A DNA stretch of 7,672 nt from an uncultured Olsenella sp. (GTDB taxonomy: Bacteria > Actinomycetota > Coriobacteriia > Coriobacteriales > Atopobiaceae), in the NCBI GenBank assembly GCA_959598545.1, contig CAUGFC010000086.1, forward strand, positions 1 through 7,672. Direction: 5' to 3'. Shown one piece after another: positions 5,514 through 7,672 of the stretch (positions are counted from its first letter, which is position 1; each line of letters opens with the position of its first letter). A program made the position numbers and the translations under genes. The notes below the pieces were generated by a model. That model ran no database searches. It was given only the letters and a program-made list of their open reading frames with translations, and was not told where the DNA came from.

Positions 5514-5538
5514 CGACGCGCACGGCCCGTGCGCGTTG
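5514..5538 (+). other. Long GC-rich inverted repeat upstream of comEA
   Basis: A perfect 9-bp stem (ACGCGCACG 5516-5524 with CGTGCGCGT 5528-5536, loop GCC) extends to 11 pairs with one G-T and one C-G pair (5514-5515 with 5537-5538). It ends 15 nt before the comEA Shine-Dalgarno and has no T-tract, so it is unlikely to be a terminator. It could be an operator, a transcript-stabilising 5' hairpin or a chance GC-rich palindrome. The rest of the 5383-5566 gap holds the thiI terminator and no gene; I see no clear promoter hexamers. Confidence 0.5.
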
Positions 5539-5553
5539 CCCCATCCTCGACGT

Positions 5554-5564
5554 AGGGGGTGAGG
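5554..5564 (+). promoter_or_regulatory. Purine-rich ribosome binding site fixing the comEA start
   Basis: AGGGGGTGAGG ends 2 nt before ATG 5567; its AGGGGG part has a 7-nt spacer. This favours ATG 5567 over the in-frame GTG at 5495, which would add 24 residues unlike a signal-anchor and would run through the hairpin at 5514-5538. Confidence 0.75.
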
Positions 5565-5566
5565 CA

Positions 5567-6226
5567 ATGGCTCAGGAGAGGGTGCGCAGGGTCGCGAGTA
5601 GGTATGGTGCGGGCGCTCGCGTCGCCGTCCTTGCGGCGCTCGCCTGCCTGCTCGTGGTGTTGTCGGTTGCCGGCATGGCGCTCGCGGGCGGCGGTGGTGG
5701 CGTCACGGTCGAGCGCGCGGGCCGGGGAGAGGCTCTTCCCGTCGAGGACGGCGTGCGGGACGAGGGCGACGCGGAGGCGGAGGTAGACGAGGTCGCCGAG
5801 GCCTCGACCGTGGTGGTCCACGTCGACGGGGCCGTCGTGTCTGCCGGGGTGTACGAGCTTGCCGAGGGCGCGCGCGTCGCCGACGCGGTGGAGTCGGCGG
5901 GAGGCCTCGTAGAGGGGGCGGACACGACATCGCTCAACCTCGCGGCCCCGCTGTCGGACGGCGAGAAGGTCCATGTCCCCGTCGAGGGCGAGGACGTCGA
6001 AGAGACGGGTACGGCGACGAGTGGTGCGGCCCCGTCGGTGGTGAACATCAACACCGCCGGCGTCGAGGAGCTCGACGTGCTGCCCGGCGTCGGGGAGGCG
6101 ACGGCGCGCGCGATCGTCGAGGACCGCGAGACGAACGGGCCCTTCTCGACGCCGGAGGACCTGATGCGCGTCTCGGGGATCGGCGAGAAGAAGTTCGCCA
6201 AGCTCGAGGGGCTCATCCGTGTCTGA
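5567..6226 (+). CDS. comEA: Competence protein ComEA, membrane-anchored DNA receptor
   Basis: A 219-residue protein of typical size for ComEA. It binds incoming double-stranded DNA outside the membrane and delivers it to the ComEC channel during natural transformation. The N-terminus is basic (R6, R7, R12), followed by one membrane anchor (about 18-40). A glycine run and an acidic linker (about 41-80) come next. An SLBB domain follows at 81-138, with VVVHVDGAVVSAGVYEL and DGEKVHVPV. The helix-hairpin-helix DNA-binding domain is at 158-219: VVNINTAGVEELDVLPGVG, then AIVEDRETNGPFSTPEDLM and VSGIGEKKF. The HhH glycine motifs (LPGVG, VSGIG) are intact. Start 5567 is chosen by the ribosome site. 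The final 8 nt overlap the start of comEC. Serine is mostly TCG, or is found outside the TCC preference seen upstream. Whether the host is actually transformable cannot be told from this window. Confidence 0.94.
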   Translation: MAQERVRRVASRYGAGARVAVLAALACLLVVLSVAGMALAGGGGGVTVERAGRGEALPVEDGVRDEGDAEAEVDEVAEASTVVVHVDGAVVSAGVYELAEGARVADAVESAGGLVEGADTTSLNLAAPLSDGEKVHVPVEGEDVEETGTATSGAAPSVVNINTAGVEELDVLPGVGEATARAIVEDRETNGPFSTPEDLMRVSGIGEKKFAKLEGLIRV

Positions 6227-7672
6227 GCGCGCGGCGACGGAGCGTCCCGACCGCCCGCTCCTCACGCCGCCCTTCTGGTCGCTCCTCTCGTTCCTGTCGT
6301 GCGCGCGCCTGACGCTGGGGGCCGGGCCTCTGCCGGGCGCCGCCGTGGCGGTGGCTGCCGGCGTGCTGGCGACGGGGCTGGCGGTTGGCTTCGCGTTGTC
6401 GCGAACGAGGCTTAGGGCGGCCGTCTCGGTGGCGGCGGCGCTCGCCCTCGGCGCCGCATGCGCGTGCCTCGTCTGCGCGGGGGAGCTCGCGCGCCAGGGG
6501 GCGCTGGCGGAGGCCCTCTCGTCGAGTCCGGTTTCGGCGTGGGAGCTCGAGGTAGAGTCGGACATGAGCGAGGGGGCGTCCGGATGGCGCGGACGCGCGG
6601 CAGTCCTTAGGGACGGAAGGCGCGTCGGGCGCGTGTGGCTGCTTGCCGAGGGGCCGTACGGTCTCGGGGACATCCTGCGGTGCGTGGGACGCTTCGGCGA
6701 GAACGAGGAGGATGAGTGGGGTGCGAGCTCGCGGGCCCAGGGGCTCTCGGGAACGGTGCGCGCGGTGAGGGTCCTCTCGTCGCGGCCGGCGGACGGGCTC
6801 CGCGGGGCGGTGCTCGCCCTGCGCGGGGCCGTGCTCGGCAGCCTCGACGCCGCATCCTCTGACCCCCGGGCGCTCGTGGCGGGCGCGATCTGCGCCTCGA
6901 CGCAGGCGATGTCGGAGCGCGGGCTCGACGAGCTCTTCTCGGCGTGCGGCGTCTCGCACCTGGTGGCGGTGTCGGGAGGCCACCTCGTCCTCGTCTCGGC
7001 CGTGGTGTCGGCCCTGCTTGGACGCACCCGGCTCTGGACCCTTCCGCGCACGCTGACCCTGCTCTGCGCGACGGCGCTCTTCGTGGCGTTCTGCGGCGCG
7101 CCGGTGTCGGCGGTGCGCTCCTGGGTGATGGTGCTCGCAGCCGAGCTCTCACGCCTCGCGGGGCGGCGGGCCCACCCGCTCTCGTCGGCGAGCGTCACGG
7201 CGCTCGCCATGGCGGCTCTCGACCCGGGGGTGACGGGACAGCTGGGATTCGTCCTCTCGGTCGCGTGCGTCTGCGGCATCTGCGCCCTCGGCGGGTACGC
7301 ACGCTACGTGCTGCGCGTGCTCGCGTGGCGTCGCTTCTCGTCGCGAGGTCGCACTTCCGCACGGGCTTTCCGCTCGGTGTTCTCCTCCGCTCAGGAGGCG
7401 CTTGCGCTCACGGTTGTGTCCCAGGCGGTTACGATGCCGTTCACCTGCGCGACCTTTGGCACGCTGTCGCTCGTTGCGCCTCTCGCCAACGTCCTTCTCG
7501 CGCCGCTGTTCTCGCTCGTCCTGGTCCTCGGCCTGGCTGCGGCCCTTCTCGTCTGGGCCCCTCCGCTCCAGGCGCTCGTGCTCGTGCCGTGCGACGCCGT
7601 CGGGTCTGCCGTGGTGTGGCTCGCCCGACGCCTTGCGGGCCTGCCCCTTGCCTGCGTCCCCGTGAGCGTCGA
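6219..7672 (+). CDS. comEC: ComEC/Rec2 family DNA internalisation channel (3' end outside window)
   Basis: Partial gene: 484 full codons are open to the window edge with no stop. ComEC is the inner-membrane channel that takes up single-stranded DNA. Residues 20-90 contain hydrophobic segments (about 20-37, 40-60 and 66-88), followed by a soluble OB-fold-like region (about 105-190, DUF4131 type). The Competence domain starts near 215. It has RGLDELFSACGVSHLVAVSGGHL (233-255, family G-x-S-H-L-x-A-x-S-G-x-H), FCGAPVSAVRSW (291-302), DPGVTGQLGFVLSVA (335-349, family G-F-x-L-S-x-A) and PLANVLLAPL (421-430). Several further transmembrane helices are visible. The metallo-beta-lactamase-like C-terminal domain of long ComECs lies beyond the window if present. 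The start is GTG 6219, overlapping the comEA stop by 8 nt (coupled). Serine codons are strongly TCG (29 TCG against 7 TCC). Confidence 0.92.
   Translation, partial: MSERAATERPDRPLLTPPFWSLLSFLSCARLTLGAGPLPGAAVAVAAGVLATGLAVGFALSRTRLRAAVSVAAALALGAACACLVCAGELARQGALAEALSSSPVSAWELEVESDMSEGASGWRGRAAVLRDGRRVGRVWLLAEGPYGLGDILRCVGRFGENEEDEWGASSRAQGLSGTVRAVRVLSSRPADGLRGAVLALRGAVLGSLDAASSDPRALVAGAICASTQAMSERGLDELFSACGVSHLVAVSGGHLVLVSAVVSALLGRTRLWTLPRTLTLLCATALFVAFCGAPVSAVRSWVMVLAAELSRLAGRRAHPLSSASVTALAMAALDPGVTGQLGFVLSVACVCGICALGGYARYVLRVLAWRRFSSRGRTSARAFRSVFSSAQEALALTVVSQAVTMPFTCATFGTLSLVAPLANVLLAPLFSLVLVLGLAAALLVWAPPLQALVLVPCDAVGSAVVWLARRLAGLPLACVPVSV

Noticed and set aside
5495..5566. GTG 5495 as an alternative comEA start
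   Set aside because: It would add 24 residues before the basic/hydrophobic anchor and has no Shine-Dalgarno. ATG 5567 has a strong one.
5177..7279. 700-codon open frame on the minus strand
   Set aside because: It lies antisense to the end of thiI, comEA and comEC, crosses the terminator and has low-complexity Arg/Ser/Pro/Thr composition with no family motif. It is explained by TCG/CTC-rich sense codons that leave the antisense frame without stops.
7402..7665. 87-codon + strand frame near the window end
   Set aside because: It overlaps comEC in another frame, is Arg/Ser/Cys/Pro-rich and resembles no family.

Overview
The window is an ordinary core-chromosome segment of a high-GC bacterium with GC-rich third codon positions. 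Two things point to Actinomycetota. One is an actinobacterial-type integration host factor (mIHF/sIHF family) directly upstream of gmk and rpoZ. The other is the gene order pyrF-mihF-gmk-rpoZ, which I recall from Mycobacterium and Streptomyces. The respiration-independent, NAD-linked dihydroorotate dehydrogenase pair (PyrK + class 1B PyrD) and the many cysteines suggest an anaerobic lineage. A Coriobacteriia member (Olsenella/Atopobium/Collinsella-like) is my best guess; this is inference, not a database result.

Layout, all genes on the + strand. (1) Positions 1-2774 hold a tightly overlapping pyrimidine cluster: the 3' end of pyrC (dihydroorotase), pyrK, pyrD and pyrF. Together they take carbamoyl-aspartate/dihydroorotate to orotate and OMP to UMP; pyrE is not in the window. 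(2) Positions 2775-2951 are a non-coding leader with direct repeats and several small hairpins and no convincing terminator. (3) Positions 2952-5382 hold mihF, gmk, rpoZ and thiI, which are abutting, overlapping or 8 bp apart. They encode a nucleoid-associated protein, guanylate kinase, the RNA polymerase omega subunit and a tRNA 4-thiouridine synthase. (4) Positions 5383-5566 are intergenic, with a strong intrinsic terminator just after thiI and a long GC-rich hairpin before the next gene. (5) Positions 5567-7672 hold comEA and the start of comEC, the DNA receptor and membrane channel of natural transformation. comEC starts inside comEA and runs off the window end.

The first two blocks join nucleotide supply (UMP, GDP) to transcription and chromosome organisation. 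The competence block is separated from them by the terminator, and its serine codon choice is visibly different (TCG-rich versus TCC-rich). I found no mobile element, CRISPR array, tRNA or rRNA, and nothing that amounts to a new system. The observations worth a second look are small: the repeat-rich mihF leader, atypical cofactor motifs in PyrK and ThiI, and the hairpin upstream of comEA.
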